Notes: generated by a model not told the origin, from the letters alone. A stretch of DNA of 64,000 nucleotides from Streptomyces scabiei 87.22 (GCF_000091305.1 NC_013929.1:5022001-5086000); one strand, 5' to 3'; counted from the first letter of the stretch, positions 41,749 through 50,736 are shown. Numbers and translations are program-made.

Positions 41749-42711
41749 ATGATCGAACCCAGCAGGCACCAGCCCGAGCCCGGCCCCCGGCACGAGGCGA
41801 TCGACATCAGCGACTTCGTCTACGCGGCTACCGGAGCTCGCGTCCGCCGGCTGACCATGCCGGACGGAGCTCATTGGTTCCCGGCTGTGGATGTGTGCAA
41901 GGAACTAGGACATACCAGCCCCAGCAAAGCGGTCTCCGACCATGTCCCGCTAGAACACCGAGCGGCCCTCGAGACCGTCAGCAGGACTTACGGTCTCAGC
42001 ATTCCCGCAGGTAGAGGGTGGCGTCGAGACCTGATTCTCATCGATATGCAGGGCCTCCTCTTTCTCGTCACCGCCTGCACAAAGCCCACTGCGGCTCCGT
42101 TCAAGCAATGGGCCGTGGAGGTGATCGAGACCGTTCAGCGCGAGGGTTCCTACACCCTGGAGGAGGCCGAGGTGCAACCCTCCGAGCCGGGCGCGCCCAT
42201 CGCCTACGCCATGCCCGAGCAGGTGGCGGAGGCCATCGTCCGGCTGGAGGAGCGCAACCTCCAGGCGGACGAGCAGCTCACGGTGGCACAGCACAGGTCC
42301 ATCGCCCTGCAGGAGCAGATGGTGGAGTTGCAGACCGCCGCCCTCGCCGCCCAGCAGGTCATGGCCCAGGCCATGGAGCGCATCGCGGACCGGCTCGACG
42401 CCCTGACTCTCGCCCGGCCGGTGTCCGACACCACGACGGTCCCGAAGCAGCCCACCACGGAGACCGTGCTGGCCGACTGGCGGGAGCGGCTGTCGGTGAC
42501 GGAGGACGTGTGGACGGTGGCCGTCGTGATCGCCCCGGTGCTGGTCGAGAAGGGAGAGCTGCGGCAGCCGCTGGAGGCGATCGCGGGCCGTACGGGGCTG
42601 TCCGTGCACCGCGTCAACGAATGTCTGCGGCTGCTGCGCAAGCACGCCTGCATCCACCCCAGGGGCGCGGCGGAGGACGGGACGCCGGTGTACGTGCTCA
42701 ACCGCCGCTGA
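41749..42711 (+). CDS. BRO-N domain protein with coiled coil and winged-helix tail
   Basis: A 320-residue protein. GGAGG sits nine bases before ATG 41749 (GTG 41740 would add three residues). Residues of about 15-120 form a BRO-N fold (HWFPAVDVCKELGHTSPSKAVSDHV, then RDLILIDMQGLLFLVTACTKPTAAPFKQWAVEVIETVQREG), the DNA-binding domain of phage antirepressors. Residues 150-225 look coiled-coil (RLEERNLQADEQLTVAQHRSIALQEQ). Residues 235-320 end in a helix-turn-helix (LSVHRVNECLRLLRKHACIHP). It is probably a regulator of phage ancestry domesticated in the core chromosome. No phage genes lie nearby. Confidence 0.75.
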   Translation: MIEPSRHQPEPGPRHEAIDISDFVYAATGARVRRLTMPDGAHWFPAVDVCKELGHTSPSKAVSDHVPLEHRAALETVSRTYGLSIPAGRGWRRDLILIDMQGLLFLVTACTKPTAAPFKQWAVEVIETVQREGSYTLEEAEVQPSEPGAPIAYAMPEQVAEAIVRLEERNLQADEQLTVAQHRSIALQEQMVELQTAALAAQQVMAQAMERIADRLDALTLARPVSDTTTVPKQPTTETVLADWRERLSVTEDVWTVAVVIAPVLVEKGELRQPLEAIAGRTGLSVHRVNECLRLLRKHACIHPRGAAEDGTPVYVLNRR

Positions 42712-42731
42712 CGGCACCTGAGCGGAGTCGA

Positions 42732-42774
42732 GGAAAGGGCCGGTCGCAACAGCAACTTGCGACCGGCCCTTTCC
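42732..42774. terminator. Bidirectional terminator between BRO-N gene and bkd operon 1
   Basis: GGAAAGGGCCGGTCGCAA pairs perfectly over 18 bp with TTGCGACCGGCCCTTTCC, with a 7-base loop, between convergent genes. Confidence 0.85.
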
Positions 42775-42798
42775 CGTCAGCCTACTCGGTCGAGGGCC

Positions 42799-44250
42799 TC
42801 ACGCCCACGTGATCAGCCTCTTCGGCTGCTCCAGAATCGCCGCCACGTCCGCCAGCACCTTGGAGCCCAGCTCCCCGTCGACCAGTCGGTGGTCGAAGGA
42901 GAGCGCCAGGGTGGTGACCTGACGGGGCTTCACCTTGCCCTTGTGGACCCACGGCTGCGGCTTGATCGAGCCGACCGCGAGGATCGCGGACTCGCCGGGG
43001 TTGAGGATCGGCGTGCCGGTGTCGATGCCGAAGACCCCGACATTGGTGATGGTGAGCGTGCCGCCCTGCATCGCGGCGGGGCTGGTGCGGCCCTCCTTCG
43101 CCGTCGAGACCAGTTCGCCCAGCGACTCCGCCAGCTGGGGCAGCGTCTTGGCGTGGGCGTCCTTGATGTTCGGCACGATCAGACCGCGCGGGGTGGCCGC
43201 CGCGATCCCCAGGTTCACGTAGTGCTTGACCACGATCTCCTGGGCGGCCTCGTCCCAGGAGGCGTTGATCTCCGGGTTGCGGCGGATCGCCACGAGCAGT
43301 GCCTTGGCGATCAGCAGCAACGGGTTGACCCTCAGACCCGCGAGGTCCTTGTCCTGCTTCAGCTCCTCGACCAGCTTCATCGTGCGCGTCACGTCGACGG
43401 TCACGAACTCCGTGACGTGCGGCGCGGTGAAGGCAGAGCCGACCATCGCCGCCGCCGTCGCCTTGCGGACGCCCTTGACCGGGATCCGGGTCTCGCGCGC
43501 GCCGTCGTACGACGCCACCGGGGCCGGAGCCGCGACGGAGGCGGCGGGAGCGGCCGGGGCCACGGGCGCCTGGGCCACCGGCTCGGGAGCCTTCGGCGGG
43601 GCGACGGCCGCGTGGACGTCCTCACGGGTGATCACGCCGTCCGGGCCGGACGGTGTGATCGTCGCGAGGTCCACACCGAGGTCCTTGGCCAGCTTGCGGA
43701 CGGGCGGCTTCGCCAGCGGGCGGGGCCCGCCGGCGCTGTGACCGTGTCCGTTCAGCTCGCCCTGGACGCCCTGGATCGCGGTGGCCGCGTACAGGGTGTC
43801 CTCGGCGGGCGCCGCCACCGGCGGCACGCCCTTGCGGGGGCGGCGCCTGGTGGACGACTCGGCGACGCCGTAGCCGACGAGGACCGGCTTGCGTTCGGGC
43901 TTCTTGGCCACCGGCTCGGGCTTCGCGACGGGCCGGGCGGGCGTGGCTGCCTCGGCCGAAGCCGCGGCCGGCGCCGAGGCCGGGGCCCCGCCCGCCACGT
44001 CCACCGCGATGATCGACGTGCCGACGTCGACCGTGGTGCCCTCGGGGAAGTGCAGGGCGCGGACGACACCGTCGTACGGGATGGGCAGTTCGACGGCGGC
44101 CTTGGCCGTCTCGACCTCGCAGACGACCTGGCCGTCGGTGACGGTGTCACCGGGCTGGACGTACCACTTGAGGATCTCGGCCTCGGTGAGTCCCTCGCCC
44201 ACGTCGGGCATCTTGAACTCGCGCGGAGACGTGTCTGTCATCGTCGTCAC
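42799..44250 (-). CDS. bkdC1: Branched-chain 2-oxoacid dehydrogenase E2 (acyltransferase), operon 1
   Basis: A 483-residue dihydrolipoamide acyltransferase from GTG 44250 (in-frame ATG nine bases on). The lipoyl domain is at 10-85, with the lipoylated Lys in CEVETAKAAVELP. An Ala/Pro linker follows. The E1/E3-binding domain is at about 185-225 (PPVRKLAKDLGVDLATITPSGPDGVITREDV). The catalytic domain is at 250-483, with the HxxxDG site in SFDHRLVDGELG. It transfers the branched acyl group from lipoate to CoA, making isobutyryl-, isovaleryl- or 2-methylbutyryl-CoA. It is the third gene of the operon, after E1alpha and E1beta. E3 is encoded elsewhere. Confidence 0.95.
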   Translation of the reverse strand: MTTMTDTSPREFKMPDVGEGLTEAEILKWYVQPGDTVTDGQVVCEVETAKAAVELPIPYDGVVRALHFPEGTTVDVGTSIIAVDVAGGAPASAPAAASAEAATPARPVAKPEPVAKKPERKPVLVGYGVAESSTRRRPRKGVPPVAAPAEDTLYAATAIQGVQGELNGHGHSAGGPRPLAKPPVRKLAKDLGVDLATITPSGPDGVITREDVHAAVAPPKAPEPVAQAPVAPAAPAASVAAPAPVASYDGARETRIPVKGVRKATAAAMVGSAFTAPHVTEFVTVDVTRTMKLVEELKQDKDLAGLRVNPLLLIAKALLVAIRRNPEINASWDEAAQEIVVKHYVNLGIAAATPRGLIVPNIKDAHAKTLPQLAESLGELVSTAKEGRTSPAAMQGGTLTITNVGVFGIDTGTPILNPGESAILAVGSIKPQPWVHKGKVKPRQVTTLALSFDHRLVDGELGSKVLADVAAILEQPKRLITWA

Positions 44251-44261
44251 GGACCTCTCCC

Positions 44262-45290
44262 TCAGTACGCCAGCGAGCGGTCGACGGCGTCGAGCACCCG
44301 GTCCAGATTCGGCAGGTACTCCTCCTCCAGCCGGGCCGGCGGATAGGGGGAGTGGTACCCGCCGACACGGAGGACGGGCGCCTCCAGGTGGTAGAAGCAC
44401 CGCTCGGTGATGCGGGCGGCGATCTCCGCGCCCGAGCCGAAGAACACCGGGGCCTCGTGCACCACGATCAGGCGGCCGGTCCGTTCCACGGACGCCTGGA
44501 TCGAGTCGAAGTCCAGCGGGGACACCGACCGCAGGTCCAGGATCTCCAGGGCGCGGCCCTCCTCGGCCGCCGCGTCGGCGACCTCCTGGCAGAGCTTCAC
44601 CATCGGGCCGTACGCGGCGAGCGTGAGGTCGGTGCCCTCGCGGACGACCTGGGCCTTGTGCAGCGGGCCGGGGATGGCGTCGGGGTTGACCTCGGCCTTG
44701 TCCCAGTAGCGCCGCTTGGGTTCGAAGAAGATCACCGGGTCGTCGCTCTGGATGGCCTGCTGCATCATCCAGTAGGCGTCCGACGCGTTCGACGGCGAGA
44801 CCACCTTCAGGCCCGCGACGTGCGCGAACAGCGCCTCCGGGGACTCGGAGTGGTGCTCGACCGCGCCGATGCCGCCGCCGTAGGGGATCCGGACGACGAC
44901 GGGGAGCTTGACCTTGCCCAGCGAGCGCGCGTGCATCTTGGCGAGCTGGGTGACGATCTGGTCGTACGCGGGGAAGACGAAGCCGTCGAACTGGATCTCG
45001 ACCACCGGGCGGTACCCGCGCAGGGCGAGGCCGATGGCGGTGCCGACGATGCCCGACTCGGCGAGCGGGGTGTCGATCACCCGGTCCTCGCCGAAGTCCT
45101 TCTGCAGGCCGTCCGTCACGCGGAACACCCCGCCGAGCTTGCCGACGTCCTCGCCCATGACGAGGACCTTGGGGTCGGCTTCGAGGGCCCTGCGCAGCGA
45201 TTCGTTGATCGCCTTGGCGATCGCCATGCTCTTCACGGCGGATTGCCCGGCGTTCTGCCCCGCCGTCTGCGCGGCTGTCTGCGTGCTCAT
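44262..45290 (-). CDS. bkdB1: Branched-chain 2-oxoacid dehydrogenase E1 beta subunit, operon 1
   Basis: A 342-residue E1beta. Landmarks are VLVMGEDVGKLGGVFRVTDGL, DTPLAESGIVGTAIGLALRG, VVRIPYGGGIGAVEHHSESPEALF and FFEPKRRYW. It starts at ATG two bases after the E1alpha stop (TAGCGATG), so translation is coupled. It ends 11 bp before E2. The N-terminal TQTAAQTAGQNAGQSAV is a short low-complexity extension not found in the operon 2 copy. With E1alpha it forms the thiamine diphosphate-dependent decarboxylase. Confidence 0.95.
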   Translation of the reverse strand: MSTQTAAQTAGQNAGQSAVKSMAIAKAINESLRRALEADPKVLVMGEDVGKLGGVFRVTDGLQKDFGEDRVIDTPLAESGIVGTAIGLALRGYRPVVEIQFDGFVFPAYDQIVTQLAKMHARSLGKVKLPVVVRIPYGGGIGAVEHHSESPEALFAHVAGLKVVSPSNASDAYWMMQQAIQSDDPVIFFEPKRRYWDKAEVNPDAIPGPLHKAQVVREGTDLTLAAYGPMVKLCQEVADAAAEEGRALEILDLRSVSPLDFDSIQASVERTGRLIVVHEAPVFFGSGAEIAARITERCFYHLEAPVLRVGGYHSPYPPARLEEEYLPNLDRVLDAVDRSLAY

Positions 45291-45292
45291 CG

Positions 45293-46513
45293 CTACTTGC
45301 CCCCCTCTTCGTCCACATCGGCGAACGACGCCTGGTACGCGGCGAACTGGGCGCGCTCCTCGTCCACGAGCGCGTGTCCGTCCGCGTACGCGTTCTCGAA
45401 GATGGCGAAGTGGTCCGGGTCGGGCATGGCACGCACCACTTCGCGCACTCGCCTTCCCAACGCCTCGCTCTCCGCTTCGAGTTCCGCGAAGAATCCCTCG
45501 TTCGTGTCGGTTTCGGACTCCAGGTAGGCGCGCAGGCGCGCGATCGGGTCCTTGGCCTCCCAGGCCACCCGCTCGTCGTCGAGGCGGTAGCGGGTGGGGT
45601 CGTCGGAGGTGGTGTGGGCGCCCATGCGGTACGTGTACGCCTCCACCAGGGTGGGGCCCTCGCCCCGGCGGGCGCGCTCCAGCGCCCACTTGGTGACGGC
45701 GAGGCAGCCGAGGACGTCGTTGCCGTCGACGCGGACGCCCGGGAAGCCGAAGCCCTGGGCGCGCTGGTACAGCGGCACGCGGGTCTGCTTCTCGGTCGGT
45801 TCGGAGATGGCCCACTGGTTGTTCTGGCAGAAGAACACGACCGGCGCGTTGTAGACCGCGGAGAAGGTGAACGCCTCGGCGACGTCGCCCTGGCTGGAGG
45901 CGCCGTCGCCGAAGTAGGCGACGACCGCCGAGTCGGCGCCGTCCTTGGCGATGCCCATGGCGTACCCGGTCGCGTGCAGCGTCTGGGAGCCGATGACGAT
46001 CGTGTAGAGGTGGAAGTTGTTGCTGTTCGGGTCCCAGCCGCCGTTGTTCACGCCGCGGAACATGCCGAGCAGGTTGGCCGGGTCGACACCGCGGCACCAG
46101 GCGACGCCGTGCTCGCGATAGGTCGGGAAGACGTAGTCGTCCTCGCGGGTGGCCCGCCCGGAACCGATCTGGGCGGCCTCCTGGCCGAGCAGCGAGGCCC
46201 ACAGGCCCAGCTCGCCCTGGCGCTGCAGGGAGGTGGCCTCGGCGTCGAAGCGCCGGGTCAGCACCATGTCGCGGTACAGGCCCCGCAGCTCGTCGGCGGT
46301 GATGTCCGCGACGAACGGGTCGTACTCGGCGTTCCTGACACGCTTGCCCTCGGGCGTCAGCAGCTGGACGAGTTCGGGCTGGGCGTTCGTCGGCTTCTTG
46401 GCGGTCGCGGCGCGCCTGGTGCCGGTGGTGCCGGCCGCCTTGCTGCCGGTGGTGCCGGTCTTGCCTGCGGCGCTGCGTCGCGGCTTGTGCGCGGCAGTGC
46501 TCTCCACGGTCAC
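45293..46513 (-). CDS. bkdA1: Branched-chain 2-oxoacid dehydrogenase E1 alpha subunit, operon 1
   Basis: A 406-residue E1alpha. GTG 46513 follows GGAGGA, and the longer upstream frame has no ribosome-binding site. The thiamine diphosphate motif runs from FGDGASSQGDVAEAF to FCQNNQWAIS (GDG...NN). The phosphorylation-loop region RMGAHTTSDDPTRYR is conserved. The first 45 residues are an extra Lys/Ala/Thr/Gly-rich basic stretch (RRSAAGKTGTTGSKAAGTTG) absent from the second copy and most homologues. It decarboxylates valine-, leucine- and isoleucine-derived oxoacids. It is the first gene of operon 1. Confidence 0.95.
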   Translation of the reverse strand: MTVESTAAHKPRRSAAGKTGTTGSKAAGTTGTRRAATAKKPTNAQPELVQLLTPEGKRVRNAEYDPFVADITADELRGLYRDMVLTRRFDAEATSLQRQGELGLWASLLGQEAAQIGSGRATREDDYVFPTYREHGVAWCRGVDPANLLGMFRGVNNGGWDPNSNNFHLYTIVIGSQTLHATGYAMGIAKDGADSAVVAYFGDGASSQGDVAEAFTFSAVYNAPVVFFCQNNQWAISEPTEKQTRVPLYQRAQGFGFPGVRVDGNDVLGCLAVTKWALERARRGEGPTLVEAYTYRMGAHTTSDDPTRYRLDDERVAWEAKDPIARLRAYLESETDTNEGFFAELEAESEALGRRVREVVRAMPDPDHFAIFENAYADGHALVDEERAQFAAYQASFADVDEEGGK

Positions 46514-46971
46514 GTGTGCTCCTCCGTCGGTCCGGCCCCCGGGGTTGCCGAAGACCAGTGCGGCTCGCCTGATCCCGGTGCCCGTGCACGGGGTGGGTGC
46601 CCTTGGCCGGGAACAGACGTGACAGGTGCCCCGGCGAGCGCCCTGCACGAGGCACGTTACCCAGTGCTCCACATTCCTGTGAAACCCCTACTGACCTGCG
46701 ATTTTCCTTGGATTTCCAAGTAAATCGGTCGGAGGGGGTCCCCGTGGATCGTGTCCGTCGGGAACAGTTGCTGGTCACAGCACTGGTTGGCAGCCCGGCA
46801 GGGGGCCGGAACACGGGCACGTTATCCCGGCCACCCCGGCCACGGGAAGGGTTCACCGGGGGCGGGCGTCGAGATCGGCTGCGGAAGTTGCTCCATCCGT
46901 GCGGCCGGATGTCTGCGCTTCGGGCCGCGGTTCGGTTCCGCGGGCCCTGGGGGCCAGGACGGTGGGCGAGA
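46514..46971. other. Upstream region of bkd operon 1 with an AT-rich dyad
   Basis: No gene is seen. CTTGGATTTCCAAG (46707-46720) is a 6+6 bp dyad in an AT-richer patch about 195 bp before bkdA1, a candidate operator or promoter element. A + strand frame through this region is the antisense shadow of the kinase gene. Confidence 0.45.
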
Positions 46972-47007
46972 TGTGCGCCCAGTGACCCGGAGGCCACTGG
47001 GCGCACA
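46972..47007 (-). terminator. Terminator of the first kinase gene
   Basis: TGTGCGCCCAGTG pairs perfectly with CACTGGGCGCACA around a 10-base loop, seven bases beyond the kinase stop codon. Confidence 0.75.
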
Positions 47008-47013
47008 CGCGGA

Positions 47014-48582
47014 TCAGCCCTCGTCGTCGCCGATGCCGCCCGGCAGGCCGGCGGTGTCGCCGCTGCTGCCCTCGTCGGGGCTCTCGGTCACCGGCGGCTC
47101 GGGCTCCTCCGAGGTCGTCGGCTCCTCGGAGGCCGTCGGCTCCTCCGAGGTCGGCTCGTCCGTCGGCTCGTCCGTCGGCGACTGGCTGAAGGACGGGGAC
47201 CGCGTGTACGACGGCGTGTAGTCGGGGTTGTCGCCGGAGCCGGTGTTGTCCTGCGTCTCCTCCTCGGTCACCTCGTCGGTGGGTGTCTCCTTGGTGTCCT
47301 TGTCCTTGCTGGAGGACGTCGCCGTCGGGGACTTCGAGGTCCCGGGGCCGCCGCTGCCGTTGCCGTTGTCCTTGGTGTTCAGCGCCAGCGCGACACCGGC
47401 GGAGATGGCGATCACCGCGAGAACGGCGAGGATCCACAGCTTGCCGCGGCCGCTGCCCCGGTTGCCCCGTCCCTCGAAGCCGCCGTCGTCCCGGCCGCCG
47501 CCGTATCCGGGCAGGATCGGCTGCGGGATCTGCGAGGTGCCGTCCCCGGGGTGCGGCATGACCGTCGTACCGGACATACCACTCGGCGGGGTGTGCCTGC
47601 CGTCGTGCATGGCGACGGGCCCGGTGTTCCAGGTGCCGGTGTGGCCGCCCTGGTCGTACAGCATCTGCAGGCCGTACTGCACGAGGCCGCGCATCTCCTC
47701 GGCCGTCTGGAACCGGTCGTCCGGCTCCTTGGCGAGGGAGCGCATGACGAGGCCGTCGAGCTCCGGCGGCGCCGCCCCGTCCGAGGACTCGGAGGGCGGT
47801 ACCGGGATGTCCTGGACGTGCTGGTAGACCACCGACAGCGGGGTCTCGCCGATGAACGGCGGCCTCAGCGCGAGGAGTTCGTAGAGCAGGCAGCCGGTGG
47901 CGTACAGGTCGGAGCGGTGGTCGACGGCCTTGCCGAGGGCCTGCTCCGGGGAGAGGTACTGGGGCGTGCCCATGACCATGCCGGTCTGCGTCATCGTCGT
48001 CGACGCCCCGTGCAGGGCGCGCGCGATGCCGAAGTCCATCACCTTCACGGCACCGTTGTCGGTGATGATGACGTTCGCCGGCTTGATGTCGCGGTGCACG
48101 ATGCCGTGCTGGTGGGAGTAGGCCAGCGCCTCCAGCACACCGGAGACGATGATCAGCGCCTGCTCGGGGCCGGGCGCCTCCGCGTTGATCAGCAGGTCGC
48201 GGATGGTGCGGCCCTCGACCAGCTCCATGACGATGTACGGCACGGGCGTGCCGTTCACGACGTCCTCGCCGGAGTCGTAGACCGCCACGATCGAGTGGTG
48301 GTTCAGACCGGCCACGGCCTGGGCCTCACGCGTGAAGCGGGCCTTGGAAATGGGGTCTTCGGCCAGGTCGGAACGGAGCAGTTTGACCGCCACCGTACGG
48401 CCGAGGCGCACGTCCTCCGCCGCGAACACCTCGGCCATGCCGCCCCGGCCGAGCCGGTGGGTCATCCGGTACCGACCGTCGCCGACCAGGCCGCCGTTGC
48501 CCCACAACTCCGGCGCGTCCGACATGCCGCCACCAGCCGCCTCGGGGTCGGACGGGCCCTGAGAGCGCTGCTGCTGTGCCAT
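47014..48582 (-). CDS. Membrane Ser/Thr protein kinase without PASTA domains
   Basis: A 522-residue Hanks-type kinase. The kinase domain is at about residues 37-300: GRGGMAEVFAAEDVRLGRTVAVKLL (P-loop and Lys), HRDIKPANVI (catalytic loop), DFGIAR, MGTPQYLSPEQ (activation segment) and HRSDLYATGCLLYEL. A Pro/Gly/His-rich linker leads to one transmembrane segment (WILAVLAVIAISAGVALAL, about 388-406). The outer part of about 110 residues is Ser/Thr/Glu/Pro-rich with no recognisable domain. ATG 48582 is the usual family start. GTG 48645, with AAGG upstream, is possible. The gene is divergent from a second kinase. Confidence 0.92.
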   Translation of the reverse strand: MAQQQRSQGPSDPEAAGGGMSDAPELWGNGGLVGDGRYRMTHRLGRGGMAEVFAAEDVRLGRTVAVKLLRSDLAEDPISKARFTREAQAVAGLNHHSIVAVYDSGEDVVNGTPVPYIVMELVEGRTIRDLLINAEAPGPEQALIIVSGVLEALAYSHQHGIVHRDIKPANVIITDNGAVKVMDFGIARALHGASTTMTQTGMVMGTPQYLSPEQALGKAVDHRSDLYATGCLLYELLALRPPFIGETPLSVVYQHVQDIPVPPSESSDGAAPPELDGLVMRSLAKEPDDRFQTAEEMRGLVQYGLQMLYDQGGHTGTWNTGPVAMHDGRHTPPSGMSGTTVMPHPGDGTSQIPQPILPGYGGGRDDGGFEGRGNRGSGRGKLWILAVLAVIAISAGVALALNTKDNGNGSGGPGTSKSPTATSSSKDKDTKETPTDEVTEEETQDNTGSGDNPDYTPSYTRSPSFSQSPTDEPTDEPTSEEPTASEEPTTSEEPEPPVTESPDEGSSGDTAGLPGGIGDDEG

Positions 48583-48973
48583 CAGTCCTCGCCGTCGTTT
48601 CTGCCCGCGGTCCGCGCGGTACTTGTTACGGTCTCCGTCGGCCACGCTACAGCCTTCACGCAAGGGGCCGGTCCGGGTTGGATGCGCGACGGGGTTCACG
48701 ACGGGTTCAAGGTGGATCCATAGGTCGAGTCGGCCATGAAACCCGCAGCGCGCGCACTCGTGCAAGTTCTGTGTACCGGGCGTAGGCCCCCTGTAACGCT
48801 TCCGCGACGCTTCTTTCGCGTACGGTCACGGATCGGGCACCGCGCTTGACGTGCCGGTGCCCTGGGGCAGACTTGGCCGGGAATAGCTCAAAGGATCACC
48901 AGCAGGATCAGGGATCACCGAATCGCGGGAGCAACGCCAGCAGCTTTCGCGCGCCGATGGGGGACGCAGGAAG
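48583..48973. other. Shared promoter region of the two divergent kinase genes
   Basis: About 390 bp without a convincing gene. It must contain both promoters. GTTGCTCCCGCG-type GC-rich segments and a GGGGGACGCAGGAAG ribosome-binding site just before ATG 48974 are visible. I could not single out a confident -35/-10 pair. Confidence 0.4.
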
Positions 48974-50620
48974 ATGAGCCAGGACGCCGCACAGGGCCGG
49001 TACGCGGGGCGGTCGCTAGCCGGTGGCCGCTATCAGCTGCGTGACCTGCTCGGCGAGGGCGGTATGGCCTCCGTCCACCTCGCGTACGACTCGGTGCTCG
49101 ACCGGCAGGTCGCGATCAAGACGCTCCACACCGAACTCGGCCGCGAACAGGCCTTCCGCGAGCGTTTCCGCCGTGAGGCGCAGGCCGTGGCGAAGCTCAC
49201 CCACACCAACATCGTCTCCGTCTTCGACACCGGCGAGGACGAGATGGACGGCATGACGACGCCGTACATCGTCATGGAGTACATCGAGGGCAAGCCGCTC
49301 GGTTCGGTGCTCGACGCCGACGTCGCCCGGCTCGGCGCGATGCCCGCCGACACGGCGCTGAAGATCACCGCGGACGTGCTGGCGGCGCTGGAGATCAGCC
49401 ACGAGATGGGCCTGGTCCACCGGGACATCAAGCCGGGCAACGTGATGATGACCAAGCGCGACGTCGTGAAGGTCATGGACTTCGGCATCGCCCGCGCCAT
49501 GCAGTCGGGTGTGACGTCGATGACGCAGACCGGCATGGTCGTCGGCACCCCCCAGTACCTGTCGCCCGAGCAGGCCCTCGGCCGTGGCGTGGACGCCCGC
49601 TCCGACCTGTACTCGGTCGGCATCATGCTGTTCCAGCTGACCACCGGGCGGCTGCCCTTCGAGGCGGACTCCCCGCTGGCCATCGCGTACGCCCACGTCC
49701 AGGAGGAGCCGGTCGCTCCCTCCTCGATCAACCGTTCCCTGCCGCCGGCCGTCGACGCGATCATCGCCCGCGCGCTGAAGAAGAACCCGAACGAGCGGTT
49801 CCCGAGCGCGGAGGCGATGCGGGGCGAGTGCATGCGGGTCGCCGCGTCCCTCCAGGCCGTCGCACCGAGCATCGTGCCGGGCGCGCAGATGCCCAGCGGA
49901 GCCGGCGTCTCCTCCGCCGTCTTCCCCCCGATCGACCAGACGGGCGCGCCGCAGCCGGGCAGCGTCCAGACGCCGTACCAGCCGCACGCGACGGGCGGCT
50001 ACGGTCCGCCGACGCCCACGCCCGCCCCGTCCTACGGCTACCCGCAGCAGGGCGGTTACCCGACCCCGCCGCAGACGGCCCAGTACGCGCCGCAGCAGGG
50101 GTCGGCCACCCCGCCGCCGTACACCATCTCGCCTCAGCAGTCCTCGCCGTCGGCGGGGGGTTCCGGGGGCGGGAAGAGCAACAAGGGCGTGATCCTGGGG
50201 GCGGTCGCCGTGTCGGTCCTCGCGGTCGGCGGGCTGATCGTGGCACTGACCCTGAGCAAGGGGACGGAGGGCGAGGGCGGCGACAGCGGTCCGGGCAAGT
50301 CCTCCTCCTCTCCGACCGTGGTCGAGGGGCACAAGGGACCGGACACCTCGAAGGTCATCGACACGACCGCGTGCACGGAGCCCGTGGAGTCGTACAACGA
50401 CCCGGACAAGATCGAACTGCCGGACTTCACCTTCAAGAACATCGACTCGGTGAAGAAGTGCTTCCAGGCCGCGGGCTGGGAGTACGACGTGCAGAAGGTC
50501 GACGAGAACACGTACGGCGAGGGCACGGTGATGGAGCAGTACCCGTCGGCCGACGAGGACGTCGACCCCAAGGACATGCCCTCGATCGTCCTCAAGGTCT
50601 CCTCGGGCAACCCGTCCTGA
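48974..50620 (+). CDS. Membrane Ser/Thr protein kinase with one extracellular PASTA-like domain
   Basis: A 548-residue Hanks-type kinase. The kinase domain is at residues 20-285 (GEGGMASVHLAYDSVLDRQVAIK, HRDIKPGNVM, DFGIAR, VGTPQYLSPEQ, ARSDLYSVGIML). A Pro/Gln/Tyr-rich juxtamembrane linker follows (PQQGGYPTPPQTAQY). The transmembrane segment is at about 399-421 (GVILGAVAVSVLAVGGLIVAL). Residues of about 465-548 fold as a PASTA-like repeat (LPDFTFKNIDSVKKCFQAAGWEYDV, EGTVMEQYPSADEDV, PSIVLKVSSG) with a Cys pair. PASTA domains bind peptidoglycan fragments or lipid II. It starts after GGAAG and ends at a terminator. Confidence 0.93.
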   Translation: MSQDAAQGRYAGRSLAGGRYQLRDLLGEGGMASVHLAYDSVLDRQVAIKTLHTELGREQAFRERFRREAQAVAKLTHTNIVSVFDTGEDEMDGMTTPYIVMEYIEGKPLGSVLDADVARLGAMPADTALKITADVLAALEISHEMGLVHRDIKPGNVMMTKRDVVKVMDFGIARAMQSGVTSMTQTGMVVGTPQYLSPEQALGRGVDARSDLYSVGIMLFQLTTGRLPFEADSPLAIAYAHVQEEPVAPSSINRSLPPAVDAIIARALKKNPNERFPSAEAMRGECMRVAASLQAVAPSIVPGAQMPSGAGVSSAVFPPIDQTGAPQPGSVQTPYQPHATGGYGPPTPTPAPSYGYPQQGGYPTPPQTAQYAPQQGSATPPPYTISPQQSSPSAGGSGGGKSNKGVILGAVAVSVLAVGGLIVALTLSKGTEGEGGDSGPGKSSSSPTVVEGHKGPDTSKVIDTTACTEPVESYNDPDKIELPDFTFKNIDSVKKCFQAAGWEYDVQKVDENTYGEGTVMEQYPSADEDVDPKDMPSIVLKVSSGNPS

Positions 50621-50644
50621 CGCCCCGCGCACCCCGGCATGTGG

Positions 50645-50675
50645 AAGGGCCCGGCACCTCGTGTGCCGGGCCCTT
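50645..50675. terminator. Terminator after the PASTA kinase
   Basis: AAGGGCCCGGCAC pairs with GTGCCGGGCCCTT over 13 bp, followed by TTGCG, 25 bp beyond the kinase stop. Confidence 0.8.
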
Positions 50676-50736
50676 TGCGTGCGTGGGGGGTGGGAGTGTG
50701 TGCGGGAGTGCCGGACGGGGTGTCGCCCGACGGGCC

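Noticed and set aside
42799..45432. A single 877-codon open frame running through bkdC1 and into bkdB1
   Set aside because: The upstream part is an out-of-phase frame through bkdB1 and bkdA1. The true E2 begins at GTG 44250 with the lipoyl domain.
46597..48723. A 708-codon plus-strand frame opposite the first kinase
   Set aside because: It is the complementary frame of a confident kinase and contains only Arg/Gly/Val-rich low-information sequence without motifs.
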